Shown here piece by piece: positions 36,378-47,900 of a stretch of DNA of 64,000 bases. Every line of letters starts with the position of its first letter. Position 1 is the first letter of the stretch. This DNA is from Rostratula benghalensis (Eukaryota > Chordata > Aves > Charadriiformes > Rostratulidae), in contig VXAI01000046.1 of assembly GCA_013399305.1 (NCBI GenBank), positions 1,301,340-1,365,339 of the forward strand, given 5' to 3'. The position numbers and the translations under genes were made by a program. The notes below the pieces were generated by a model. It searched no databases. It had not been told where the DNA came from and saw only the letters and a program-made list of their open reading frames with translations.

Positions 36378-39300
36378 ATGTTTGCTTTGCATACTGAATA
36401 CTGCACAGTAAACGCAGAAGAATTTTCTATTTTCTATTTAAATACCAACATGTTTGGAAGAACAGCCAAATCTTGGTTTTATAACTGTGCAAAGTCTACC
36501 AAAAGAGAGAATGAAAACAGGAATAAGTGGCTTTCTGAAATCCCGAGCAATCAGAGAGAGAAAATACTGGAAGAGCTGGATGTGAACAAAGTGCTGTCAT
36601 ATTTGGTTTACAAGCGAGTCTTTTCCTTGGAGGAATACAAAGACATTTGGTCCCAGGAGAGCTACAAGAAGAGAACTGAATATTTTTTAGATAAACTCTC
36701 TTTAAAAGGCCCAAGTGCTTTCTCTGCTTTTTGTTCCATTTTGGAGGAGGTCTGTCCTAACTTGCTGACATGCTTTCTCCTTGGCAATGAAGGTAAGGTC
36801 ACTGTCTGCTCTGAAATGCTTAAGTGTATATTGGTGATGTCTTGGAATCCTTTGACACTAATAGTTATTTGCTATAATTAGTGTTTACTTTCTCTCTTGC
36901 ACTAAACGAGAGAGTATTTGCTGCCTTTATGGTTGTTATAAAAGAAAATAATAGGAAGGAAAATTTATTTTAAAATCTATGTTATTGTTATACTTTGAAC
37001 ATTTAAAGTGTTAGCAAAATTCTGTGTATTAACATTGCTGCTACTAATCAAAAAGAGTCAGGAATTGGAAAAAGATTCCTAAGCATTGCTGATAATGCTT
37101 AGCTCAGAAATGTAACGCTGATCTTTTCCCTTCCTTCCCATTTCTGAAATATTTAAAATTAAATTGAGAAGTTCTGTAAGCATAGTGCCTGAGTGACTGA
37201 TTCCTTTCAGGTTTTTCTTGTAAGCCACATTATTTACTCTGCCTATCTGTAAACAACTGCATGAAAAAGGTTACTACAACTACATACCAACAATACCATT
37301 GAAATTAATCAAAATGTTACTTAGACATCAGGCACATTCATACCTATTTAAGAAACAAAGGTTTACTGCTTATTAGTAAATATAATGGAAAAAATACGTG
37401 CAGAGTGTTCACAATATATCCTAGTGACCTATTTTTATTTTTTCTGTCTGTTACATTTCAATTTTGAGTCTTTCAAGTCAGCTAAAGTTTTCTCAGCAGG
37501 GTTGTGTTCAAAGGTTATATTCAGAATGTCCCTTTAGAGTTTAATTAAAATAGTCATGGGTTTTACCTATCCATTCATTAACAGGTTTAAACACCTTAGT
37601 ATTGCAATTATTTATAAATAAAAAACAGTAAGTCTGAGTACTGTCAGAACCGTAATAGATTAAATAAGGAAAATTAAAATCTAAACCCATTTTGACCTTT
37701 CAAATAGCTGTAGACTGTGCTACTCTGTAGCTCTCTTGAAAAGCTGATTACTTTTAAAATTGCCAGTTAGAGATCCAATTACTCGAGAAGGCAACAGATA
37801 TTTTACCATAATTTACTTACGAACCCATAAACGAGCCCATTGGTGTATCTTTTCAAGATCACTTTACAGTATTGTTTTATGGCAGTTACAGGAAAATCAG
37901 AGGAGATTCACAAATGTTGTGGATTTTAATACATGCAGAATGTATTTAATGGACACCACATTAAGAAAAAGCTACTTAGGGCCTCTTTATGTTTTTTAAA
38001 AAGCATATAAATATAAATATGATGGATTATAAATACATTATAAAGCCAGGTCTTTCAGAACATACATTTTGGAATGAAGTTTTGGCTTCCTCTGAATTAA
38101 CTGCAGAGACCACACTGGGAGATTTTTATTCTATACCACCTAAGCATTGGATGCAAGGGCCTGTGACAGAACAGACTTAAATCTTCTGGTGGGTACAAAG
38201 TTTTGGGGGTAGTACTGTTATAAAGGGTGATGGCCTTGGAAGCTCGGTGGAAGTCAAGGGCTCTGTCTCCCTGACAACATCAGAGCAGATACTGAGAAAA
38301 AAAGGAGAAAGCCAATGCTGCACATTTCCAAAAGAGTAAAGGATACTGTTGGAACAGCGTCCCCAATCCATTCTGTCTGTCTGTGCCTTGTGTTGGCAGA
38401 AAAATGCCTCGGGCTGCCTTCGCTCAGCCACTATTACACTCTTCCCTCCTTCCCCTCCCCCAGTAGCATACATCAAATGTGCTAGTTTTAGAATCTGTTA
38501 TTGCTAATAATAATCTACTGGATAGCAGGCAAAGAAAAACACATGCTATATATTCACATTAATTCATGCACATAATCTGTTTAAATTCACGTACGCATAA
38601 GTTGCAGATCCAGTTAAATGGATTATGCATTATGGATTTTCATGCACGTGAATATATACATATATATATTGATTTTGATAAACCCTGTTACAAAGTACAC
38701 AGAAAAGTGTAAGGAAAAATAGCATTGTTTCTAATTTCCATTAAAATAATTTTCTTCTCCACCCTATAAAAGCTGGTGGGTAGGAGAAAGGAGTCAGAAA
38801 TGGAAGGAATACTGTGATGAGAAGCTGCTCTGCCTGCGCCGTGTGGCTTCACCACCCCAGTGAACACAGCAGTCGCGTGCCACCCCCTCCGCTGTACTTG
38901 TTAGAGACTCTTTGTGGCAGGCTGACTGAGCACACAGAACAGAATCAATCCCCGTTATCGATCAACTGCCTGTACAGCAGGGGCCAATTTCTGTTTTCTG
39001 GACCTGCCGTGCTGGCAGATGCGGGTATTTTAATGTGTTTCCACTGTCTTCATGCCCTACAGAAAGAGCCATTTGACAGGTGCTGGAAACGTGGCGTGGT
39101 TCCAAGAGGTCACTCCATCTCTGGACTAATGCAGTTCACTCCAAAAACTGCAACCTCTCTTAGTGAAATGTGCCCAGTGAGTGATGCACTGTCACTTGTA
39201 CACAGTTGATTTAAAACCACTTGGAACTCTTTCATCTGACTATTTAAAGAATTACATCTACATGAATTTAAAGGTTGTTACAGCAATATCTATTCTTCAA

Positions 39301-39871
39301 GACATGAGTGACTCAATTCTTCTACTCTTCTCTTCTAAAATTCTCATTATAGTATAAAGCAAAGCTCCTAGTGTCTCCACAGGAGCAACATTTGGTTGTT
39401 ACTTGTCCATATAATACATTAGGAAATAAATTTATCATTGGCCAGGCAGGAGTTTATGTGGAATAAGAATTTCAGGTCTATTTCCAAAATTCCTGTAAAC
39501 TGTCTGACCTGTACCTCTGAAGGCTACTGGAAATATGAATATGGAAACACCTTTATTTATAAAAGGTCAAAAGAAATTATATTTACCTAAAACAGCTACT
39601 TACCCAAAGGCAACATCACAGACAGAATTACATCAAACTGTAGGTGTTATTTTGAACTATGTATCAGCTATTAAAGCAATTTCTTTATTGTTATCCAGAT
39701 CATGTGCGCAGACATTTCCCGGTGTTACCAGAGCAAACAAAACTGAGGGCTGTGTCAGAGATGGAGATGCATGAAACCTGTCAGATGAGTGACCAAGAAG
39801 GAAGCCTCTCTGCCGAGGAACAACTGAACCAATCATTCAACAAATACAGGTTAAAATTATCAGTGTCGTGA
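36378..39871 (+). CDS. CARD domain protein, unidentified (two exons seen)
   Basis: Exon A (36378-36792) ends at GAAG|GTAAGG. Exon B begins at 39699 after TTATTGTTATCCAG. The phase 1 junction joins in frame to give Gly-Asn-Glu-Asp-His-Val. Start choice is open: ATG 36378, or ATG 36450 with A at -3. Counting from 36378, residues about 58-134 form a CARD (six-helix death fold): LDVNKVLSYLVYKRVFSLEE, then an Arg-rich helix (YKKRTEYFLDKL), the hallmark KGPSAFSAF, and a hydrophobic last helix. The KGP-x-AF-x-AF word recalls the caspase-2 and CRADD CARDs. Exon B adds about 50 acidic, Ser/Glu/Met-rich residues. It may be terminal (TGA at 39869-39871, total 195 residues, or 171 from the second ATG) or may splice at a weak donor after 39849 to exons not found. 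CARD proteins usually act as adaptors or proteases in apoptosis or inflammation. No caspase, kinase or NACHT motif was seen downstream. Expression and identity are unproven. Confidence 0.6.
36793..39698 (+). other. Intron of the CARD gene
   Basis: About 2.9 kb of AT-rich sequence between two in-phase coding exons. It contains an open frame of 131 codons at 38814-39209, which I could not recognise and do not call, and a TA-rich simple repeat near 38653-38670. Confidence 0.5.
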
Positions 39872-42424
39872 TGTCTGTAATATTCACGCTATTTCCTGTC
39901 ACTTAGCTTCCATCTAAGTGAAGTACACCCCTGAGGCTTTCAAAAAGTTTGTAATTTGTGGCTGATTTTACTTGGCATTAGTAAATTATGAGTGTGGTTT
40001 TGGTCATAAGAGGTTAAGTTCTTGAGTAGCAGTGAACCGTGAAACAGCAGTAGAATATGACAACATGTAATGCAATATAGTATGGGCCCAAATTGTACAG
40101 TATAGGCTGATCTGTACCCACAGGTAATGAAATCCCAGCCACAACTCCTTTCTCCATGTACATTCACGAGAGTCCAGGAGGCTTGCAGTCATTCATAATC
40201 TGAATATGTGCCATTTGGCTTTAAATACACTCATTCTGTAGCACTGGTCCTGTAACATCACAAGACAATTCACTTACAAAACCAAACCAATTAAGAAGTG
40301 CCTGCAGCTAAAGAACTACATTAGGGAAGCAGTAGATAAATATGAAAGCCTTCCTGAAGCCAGTCTATGATGGAAACCCTTGATAGCTCTAAAAAATTAA
40401 CCAGATATGATAAAACATGACAGTACTGGTATTTGGAGAGTCAGGTATTCTCACTACAAGAATGCTACATACATTCCACCTGATAAGCAGGCATGTGGGG
40501 TATCAGTAAAACAGGTGCTGGGGCTATGCTCTCCCCACGGTGTATCAGTGTCAAGCGTGGAAGTGGATGTAGCCCCACAAGTCACACAGCAAGAAGGGAA
40601 TAGTCACCTCTATTGGAAAGAGAACCCCATGAGAAGGCAACCTGGTGTGCAATAGCACACAACTTACTTCACCCCTGGTGTCCTAGGGAAAAAAAATCAC
40701 GCTAGGTTAAAAAAGCACCAGTCTTTACGCATTTTCTGTTATATGCTGACACTCTTCTCTTCCACCCAAGAGAAAAATGTAACAGGTAACAGGCTTATGC
40801 TATTTTGTTAAGTGCCACACCTGTGTCAAACATCAGGAAGAAAATCGTAGACAATCAACACAGTATTTCTGGAGAAGAGAGTCTCAAGTGCTTGTAACAA
40901 TTTGTGAAGATGACAACCCCACTTTTGAAGAAAACTGTACAGCTGGAAGCAAAGCAAATGTGCTACCCACATGTATCCTACATAAATTCACAAATTACAA
41001 ACCAAAGTTGCTGGGATCCTATCAACCAAAGAACCAGAGACACAAAATACCATCCATATATAGAGCAGTACACAACTACAGGACGCATAAAGACAACTAG
41101 AAATACATAGCAGTAGTTAGTAGTTAGAAAAGAAGAGTTGAGCCTAAATGGAAAATGAAAAATAGCTTCACTGCCCTTTTCCCAGTATTTGTAAATTTTC
41201 TTGATCATTTGTAGAGTATTGTTTCCATTGATAGAAAAATATCAGACAGACACTCTAGGGACAAAGAACTTCCTATCTATAAAGCAAATGACAAAATTCC
41301 AGATAATGTTAATGGGAGCGTGATGGTGAGGTACAGTACTTTGATAATACAGATAAAAATAGACATTACACATTTACATAGTATTTGTAAAGCTATGGGG
41401 GGGTTGTTTATGTTTATACAAGGTCTCAGAGTCTTATCACTGCAGAAAAGATAGTACACATGTCTAGGAAGAGCACATACTACGTGTCTAGGAAGATCAA
41501 AATCACCTCAGTTCTAAACACTAAGATGATACTGTTAGTTAAAAGTCAACCAGCATCAGTCATTAGATAGTTCAGTCAGTAAAGCACCTTGGGCAAAAAG
41601 AAAACAAAACTATAGATGCAAAAGGTATGAAGATTCACACTCAATTTTTCATTTAAAGGTGAGAGCCCTACTCTAGTTTCACAATTTCCCTTCTTGAGAT
41701 AGCTCCAGCATTTCTGGTGAATACAATTAAAATGTAATCTCTAACACAAGTGAAATTGAGTACATTTGGGGTTTGTATATTGCCATTCGGTCTAGGACTT
41801 CACAGGGCAAAAAGCTTATCTACAAACACCCTTGCAAAGCTGCCAGACAGAAGTACCATATTGTGTGTCTTCTGCAAACCAGTGTTAACGCTGGCTGCGT
41901 TCTTGGTCTGGTTTGGATCAGAAAACGTTGTCCCTGGTTCTGTTCATTGTCCTCTCTGTACCTTCTTTCACAGGATACCCACTCCAAATAGACAATCTCT
42001 ATTAGACAAGTGGATGGACTTAGAGGTTGGGTTAGTAAATGCCTGAATATGACTTCAAGTGAGTTAGTACTGCTTTCAACACTTTTGGTGGTTTTTTTTC
42101 TTCTTTCCTTTATCTCTCTAGCATCACTGGACATTTGATGCTGGCCCTATGCAAATCATGTAGATGACATAAAAGAAAATAGTTAATTATTTTCCTCAGG
42201 CTTTCTGTTTTCTCTTCCAATAACAGTTTTTATTATCTTACATTCTCTTTTATTCTCTTAATATGCTAAAATGCTGAAGCAGACAATGCTCAGTAGCATG
42301 AATAGTACATATATGTGTTACTTTCCCATGTATTAAGGAAAGATTGTTTCACAATGTCTGTCAAATATGTTATCAGAATAAGTAATATCCAAACTGTGAA
42401 AATCAGACACTATTTTTACAGTTG
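39872..42424. other. AT-rich DNA without recognised genes
   Basis: No exon with both coding character and splice sites in the phase required by the CARD gene was found here. Short open frames (for example 40407-40655) have no recognisable similarity. Confidence 0.4.
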
Positions 42425-42583
42425 TTATAATACAACTCCCATTTTGTTACCCAGTCACTTAGTTTTATAACACAAGTCACTTAGTTTTGAGACCCAGCGA
42501 CAGTTTGATGCATTCAGCCCTCACACTTCCTATGTGGGGTGAATAGGTACCCTCAGCAAATTTTTCCACCTCACTGCTAAGGC
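42425..42583 (-). mobile_element. Old CR1-type LINE fragment, inverted
   Basis: The reverse complement of this piece matches, with small indels, the start of the plus-strand CR1 at 44405-44540: shared words include CCCATTTTGTTACCCAG, CAGCCCTCACACTTCCTA, and CAGCAAATTTTTCCACCTCA followed by CTGCTAAG. It is truncated and abuts the next CR1 copy. Confidence 0.75.
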
Positions 42584-42584
42584 A

Positions 42585-42950
42585 CTGCACTGAGGGGTGA
42601 CCTCCTGAATGTTTATAAATACGTAAAGGGTGAGTGTCAGGAGGATGGAGCCAGGCTCTTCTCAGTGATGGCCAATGACAGGACAAGGAGCAGTGGGTGC
42701 AAGATGGAACATAGGAGCTTCCGCTTAAATATGAGGAAAAAAACTTCTCACGGTGAGGGTAACAGAACACTGGAAGGGGCTGCCCAGAGAGGTTGTGGAG
42801 TCTCCTTCTCTGGAGATGTTCAAAACCTGCCTGGATGTGTTCCTGTGTGGCCTGATCTGGGTGTTCCTGCTCTGGCAGGGGGATTGGACTAGATGATCTT
42901 TCAAGGTCCCTTCCAATCCCTGATAGTCTGTGATTCTGTGATAATAATCA
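42585..42950 (+). mobile_element. CR1 LINE 3' end with octamer tail
   Basis: The plus strand contains the end of the CR1 ORF2 region and 3' UTR: GGGCTGCCCAGAGAGGTTGT, GATTGGACTAGATGATCTTT, CAAGGTCCCTTCCAATCCC, and a tail of TGATTCTGTGAT type. CR1 elements end in such short tandem octamers rather than poly-A. The copy is 5'-truncated and its frame is broken. Confidence 0.93.
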
Positions 42951-44404
42951 TAAACTCAAGCGGCAACCGTGCAGCCGTTGGCAGTAAATACTGAAAACTT
43001 AAGGTACCATTTCAATTCGGCCACTAGATGGTACTGTATCACAGTTGTTAAAAAATTCCACGGCTGCCTATTTGAAATTCTAGCTGTGAACAATTATTTA
43101 GAATTGAAACAATACCATAACATTTCATACTGATGATTTGTGTGCCCGTTTTTCCCGGACATGACAACACACAAATACAGAGGACACATACAAGAGGTTT
43201 AGAAGCAATTCTTGGTTTGATGCACTGTTATCACGTACCGAGTCGATGTTCCTTACTGACCAATGCAATCGTAAGTATGATATTTCAAAGGCATAGTGAT
43301 AAATGGTGCATCTCCTTGACTGCATGTGGTAAAAAAAAATACTCTTTTGGAATCTGTGCTTCCCAGAAAGGATCAAATGATATCAAAACACAACCCAGTG
43401 GAGACTACAAGCCCAAATTGGGAGATATAATGATTTTCACACTTGAGGGACTTGGAGCTGATTCCTTGCTGATTTGGAAACATTCATACTCACTTCCCAT
43501 ATGAAAAAAACCAAAAATTAAGTGCACTGTAGTGGTAAATCAAGCCCATGAAGTCCAAATAAAAAAACACCATTCATTTAAACATTTAGGTTTTATCTGG
43601 TTTACTAGCTGCTGCTGGTATATTCACTAACTTCCAACATTATATATGGTTCCTTTTCTGTATGCATGTATCAAACCACATCATATTTCCATAGACTTTC
43701 TACTCCTCTTTTACACAGTTTCCTCACTAAACTGCCGAATTGGGTCCTATCTTATTGGGTCACGAGGCTGTGCACTGTTCAATTTCCTTTGCTCTAAGAC
43801 AGATTTTCTGTGCCCAGATGTATTCCTTTGACAAAGATTATTAGTGTCCCACCTCCTACTAGAAGTTAGACTTCTGAAGTTTATTCACTCCTACATGTGA
43901 GACTTTATGTATCTGACCATGTGAAGGAGGTTATGTAACATGCGTGTCAAACCCCATGACAGGCAAAGGCAGTAGGGCTGGACTACATATAGAAAAAATC
44001 CCTTTGAAGAGGATTTTAGTGAATGCAGAATCTCAGCAGAAAACACACAGTTCTCCACTGCTGGGAAATACTAAATAATCCTCTCACTTCCCAACCAGCG
44101 TGTTGGGCACAGAAGAAGCAGAAGTCGCAGATGAGGTTGATTACCTGTACCTGACATGCAGGACCCCACCGCACCAGACAGAGCACTGTGAACTACTGCA
44201 AGTGATTCTTACACATGAAGCCCGAGATAAGGGACCACAGAGCTCTATGACTGATGCTGTACAGACCTGTGCTGAATATTGGCATCCCCAGCACCACAAT
44301 CATGCCCAAACCTGCAACCCTGTGAGAACAGCGATAATGCAGAGAGAAGTCACCAGCAGAATGCTGCAGGGGGGTTGATTCTTCTTAACAAACTCAGAAA
44401 TTGT
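42951..44404. other. Spacer between CR1 copies
   Basis: No supported gene. An open frame of 92 codons at 44100-44378 (non-ATG start) lies in slightly GC-richer DNA just before the CR1 copy; I could not recognise it. Confidence 0.4.
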
Positions 44405-44990
44405 TTGGAAAAAAGCCTTAGCAGTGAGGTGGAAAAATTTGCTGAATTTGCTATTCACTCCACGTAGGATAGGAAGTGTGAGGGCTGGATGCATCAGACT
44501 GTGGATGGGTCTTAAAACTGGGTAACAAAATGGGAGAGGAAATTTAGCATAGGTAAATGTGAAATAATTATGTGTGCAAAACTGTTCTAGGCTTTATGAA
44601 TAAAGTGATGAGCCCTGAGCTGCCTATTACTACTCAGAATTGAAAGTTTGGGATTGTGACAGATAGTTTCATAAAAACATCAATTCAGCACGTGGCAGCA
44701 GCCCAAAAATGCAAATGTTTGGGATTGTTAGGAAAGGAAAAAAGAACAAAACAGAAAACATAATAATGGCAATCTATGACGCCAACGTTTGCTCACATAC
44801 CGTGTGCTGTTCTGGTGCTTGTGTCTTGGAAAAAGTTCAGAGAAAAGCAATGACGATAAAACACAGGGGATAGAATGGTTTCCATAGAACAATTAATTGA
44901 GCAGGCTGGAACTTCCTGTTCCAGAAAAGAAACAGCTTACGGAGGGAGATAAAACCTGAAACAAAAAGCGAGAATGAAAGGGTCAGATAT
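44405..44990 (+). mobile_element. Ancient CR1 LINE fragment (late ORF2 region)
   Basis: Words in CR1 order are recognisable despite heavy decay: AGTGAGGTGGAAAAATTTGC, GGGTAACAAAATGGGAG, AAATGTGAAATAATTATGTG, GGGATTGTTAGGAAAGGA, then CCGTGTGCTGTTCTGGTGCT and AAAGTTCAGAGAAAAGCAAT. This is the C-terminal reverse-transcriptase ORF region. Many indels show an old, dead insertion. Confidence 0.8.
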
Positions 44991-47900
44991 GTAGTATGGG
45001 AAACCAGGCTGAAGTGAGGTACACTGAACATGAGAGCACCCATTGCTTCTGAAAGGTGTCCAAGGAGCTGTTTGGTCCTACCTCGTTGTGTTTTGTTCAG
45101 TGACACAACAGGGTCAGCAAATGGCTTCACAGTGAGTCAGACCCCCCTTGTCAACCCTCCCCTCTTCTTGGTGTGGTGGAAAATAAGACCAGACTGGTGA
45201 TGGCAGCAGATACTGACTAGGAGGGCCTCCAAAGTAGGGGGTCCCTAGATGTGCCACTCTTCATTCATTTTGTGTTAGTCAGTAAATGGAGTAAATTGTA
45301 AGATGTATCAAATCAATCAAGCACTGGGCTGGCAGTTCAGAAGAACCGAAGAATCCGTCCAAAGATAGAAATGAGGGTCACTGTACTTTTAGAACACGTA
45401 TCAGAAAGCTCCAGCTAACACTACAGAAACAACATTTTCAAATCCTCTTAAATACAGTAAGTCCATGCTGCATCAGGCAGGGTTGTCCCAGTGCTGGGAT
45501 TCATGAACTTTTTAATATTTAAACAAATGTGTAGGGATTCTGAAGTATACCTATTTCTAATAAGATTCCTTGAACTATCAACAGGAAATATCATCACAGA
45601 AATCCAGACATGATAGTCTTCAAACATAATTTTAACTTCTTACCTGTAATCATCTTTCCACTATTGATATGGTAACTCTCATGTAGAAATGAAAAGCAGC
45701 ACTCCAGTCAGCCCTCAGTGCTGCCAATACCCTGCACTGTTTTTTAAAAGCAGGGTTCATTGTATCCCACAGACTGTACAGAACAATTTTTTTGGTAGAA
45801 ATTCATTCCCTTTATTCCAAAAGTAGGCTCACAGGCTTAAATGATACTACTCTCCTGCTTTCCCCCTACCAAACTCCTATGCTTTCTCTGGGGAAACGAG
45901 TTGGGAGGATAGATGTTTCTGTAAAATATCAACTAGAAAGGAAAAAGCAGAGCCCTGGTGCCTTCATTTATTCTACTTCATATTTTTGTGCTTCCAAGGA
46001 TTATTTAGAAAGAGTTAGTCCTCAAAAGAGCTTCTAAGGATGTGCTTGGTATGGAAACACAGAGCTTCTTCATAAATGGTTGTGTTTTTCTCCACAACTG
46101 AATGATTCGGAGTGGCACTGGAAATAGAAAACAAATCCTGCTCTCCTGAAGAAATTTGTGGGAAGAATTTATAATAAAATTTTCATGGATTATGCATCTC
46201 CTCATAGACGGTATTCTGCAAGAGACTACATATTGAGCCAATGCAATCAAGGATAAAGAAAAGCAGGAACAGCCATTTCTTGCCAGCAATTACTGAGACA
46301 AAACCTTGACTGGTTTCCTCCACACATCTTGTTACTTGGCATGCCCAAGTCATCACCAGTACTACTGCTGTGAGGGTGCCATCCCTAATTTTGCATGTAT
46401 TTTTAGTGCAAACATGTTCTGTAAATTGAGAACTAACACAGCAGGTAATGTGCATATGGAAAAGGTTTTATTCACATTATGTCTGATCCCAAAATTCATT
46501 GAGGTTCAAGAGAAGTAGATTTTGATGAACTGAGGGACTGCATTGTTGTGCTTCTTCAGCACCTGATATTTTTATGACATGCATCAACATTAAAAATGAG
46601 TGTTGACATACCTAACGATTGTTACCAGTTAGCTTGTGGCTTTTGGCATCACAGCAGTCGTGTCAAGGTCAATTCGTCCAGTAGCATTGGCTTATTTGAC
46701 AGGAAGCTGCTCCTCTCAGTTTGGAACCTGGAACAGATAAGCATGGCTATAGTTAGCAGTAGAAACAAATATAAAAGAGAAATGAAGGATCAGATGAGAA
46801 AAGGAAATAAATATGTCAGAATAAGTGTCTTTCATGAGTCACTTTGGAGACTTCAATTTTAGAAATAGCATAAAATGTACTTTCCAGTCTGTTACTGGAC
46901 TTTCTTGCAACTATTGGCACATTAGCAATTGTCATATACAGTAGTTAATTGCATTGTAAGGATGGCCCATTGTAATAAGGACAAGACTGTTTCTTTAGCA
47001 GCCTGCTCAGCTCAGGGGAATAACCTATATAAATTGTCACTTCCATAAACTGCTACCTTTGCTACACAAAATGTGTAATATGACAAGTTCTAAGATGTTA
47101 TAGATAACTAAAAGGCAATTCCGACTAAAGCAGCAGTTGCTTATGTAAGTTAACTACACTTATATGGAATTTAACTTTTTTTTTTTTTTCCATAGAAGTT
47201 ACCAACTGTGGTAACCATTACCATAGCAATGCATTATGCATGCTTCCTGACACAATATCTTATGTCTCAAAATATCCAGAACCCATTTATCTCTTCTCCC
47301 TGGATTCTGTCTTCGTCAATACCAGAAAAGGCATGAAGGTGGCTTTTGGTCTTGGAAATAGTTTTTCTGATCTCTGAATTTCTCTAATTTCTGGCTTCTA
47401 TGGCTAGTGCAGCCTCAGACTACTTTAAATTATTTGTAGGTATTCTAGGCTAGGAATGCCTAAAAGGTTGTGCTTTGCATCAAAAAGAGTCAGAGTACAG
47501 CAGTAATCCAGCTGAATACCATCCTTGGGGAGCCATGATGGGGCCACTATTTGCACATTAAGCCATCTCTTCACTATCCAGAGAGCCTTTTCACATTACT
47601 GATGCTTCCCAGGCCACTTTGCATGGTCAGAGTAGCCCAAATACAGACAAGGACATTGGGCCTTACAGCTGCCTGTCTGTCTGTCCATCCATCCATCCGG
47701 TGCTCTCCTGTTAAGATGATTCTTCCCTTGCTCTTACCAAAGTGAGGGGGTTTTGGTAAAGATCAATAAAATGGAAGCGTCAGCTTTGAGATGGGGTATG
47801 TGTGAGAGGAGGTGAACTTAGTCTGTGCACTGTTAGTGTAATCAGTCACTTGGAATATGCATACATTCTTGCCATAACTTAATTTACATTTAAACCAGTC

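Noticed and set aside
38814..39209. 131-codon open frame in the CARD-gene intron
   Set aside because: No recognisable domain, no flanking splice sites in the right phase, and Ser/Cys/His-rich composition typical of chance frames. It remains unproven either way.
42665..42916. Open frames on both strands
   Set aside because: They lie inside a CR1 LINE 3' end and are fragments of the decayed element.
44100..44378. 92-codon open frame before the old CR1
   Set aside because: Non-ATG start, no recognised similarity, and adjacency to a LINE make a chance or repeat-derived frame more likely.
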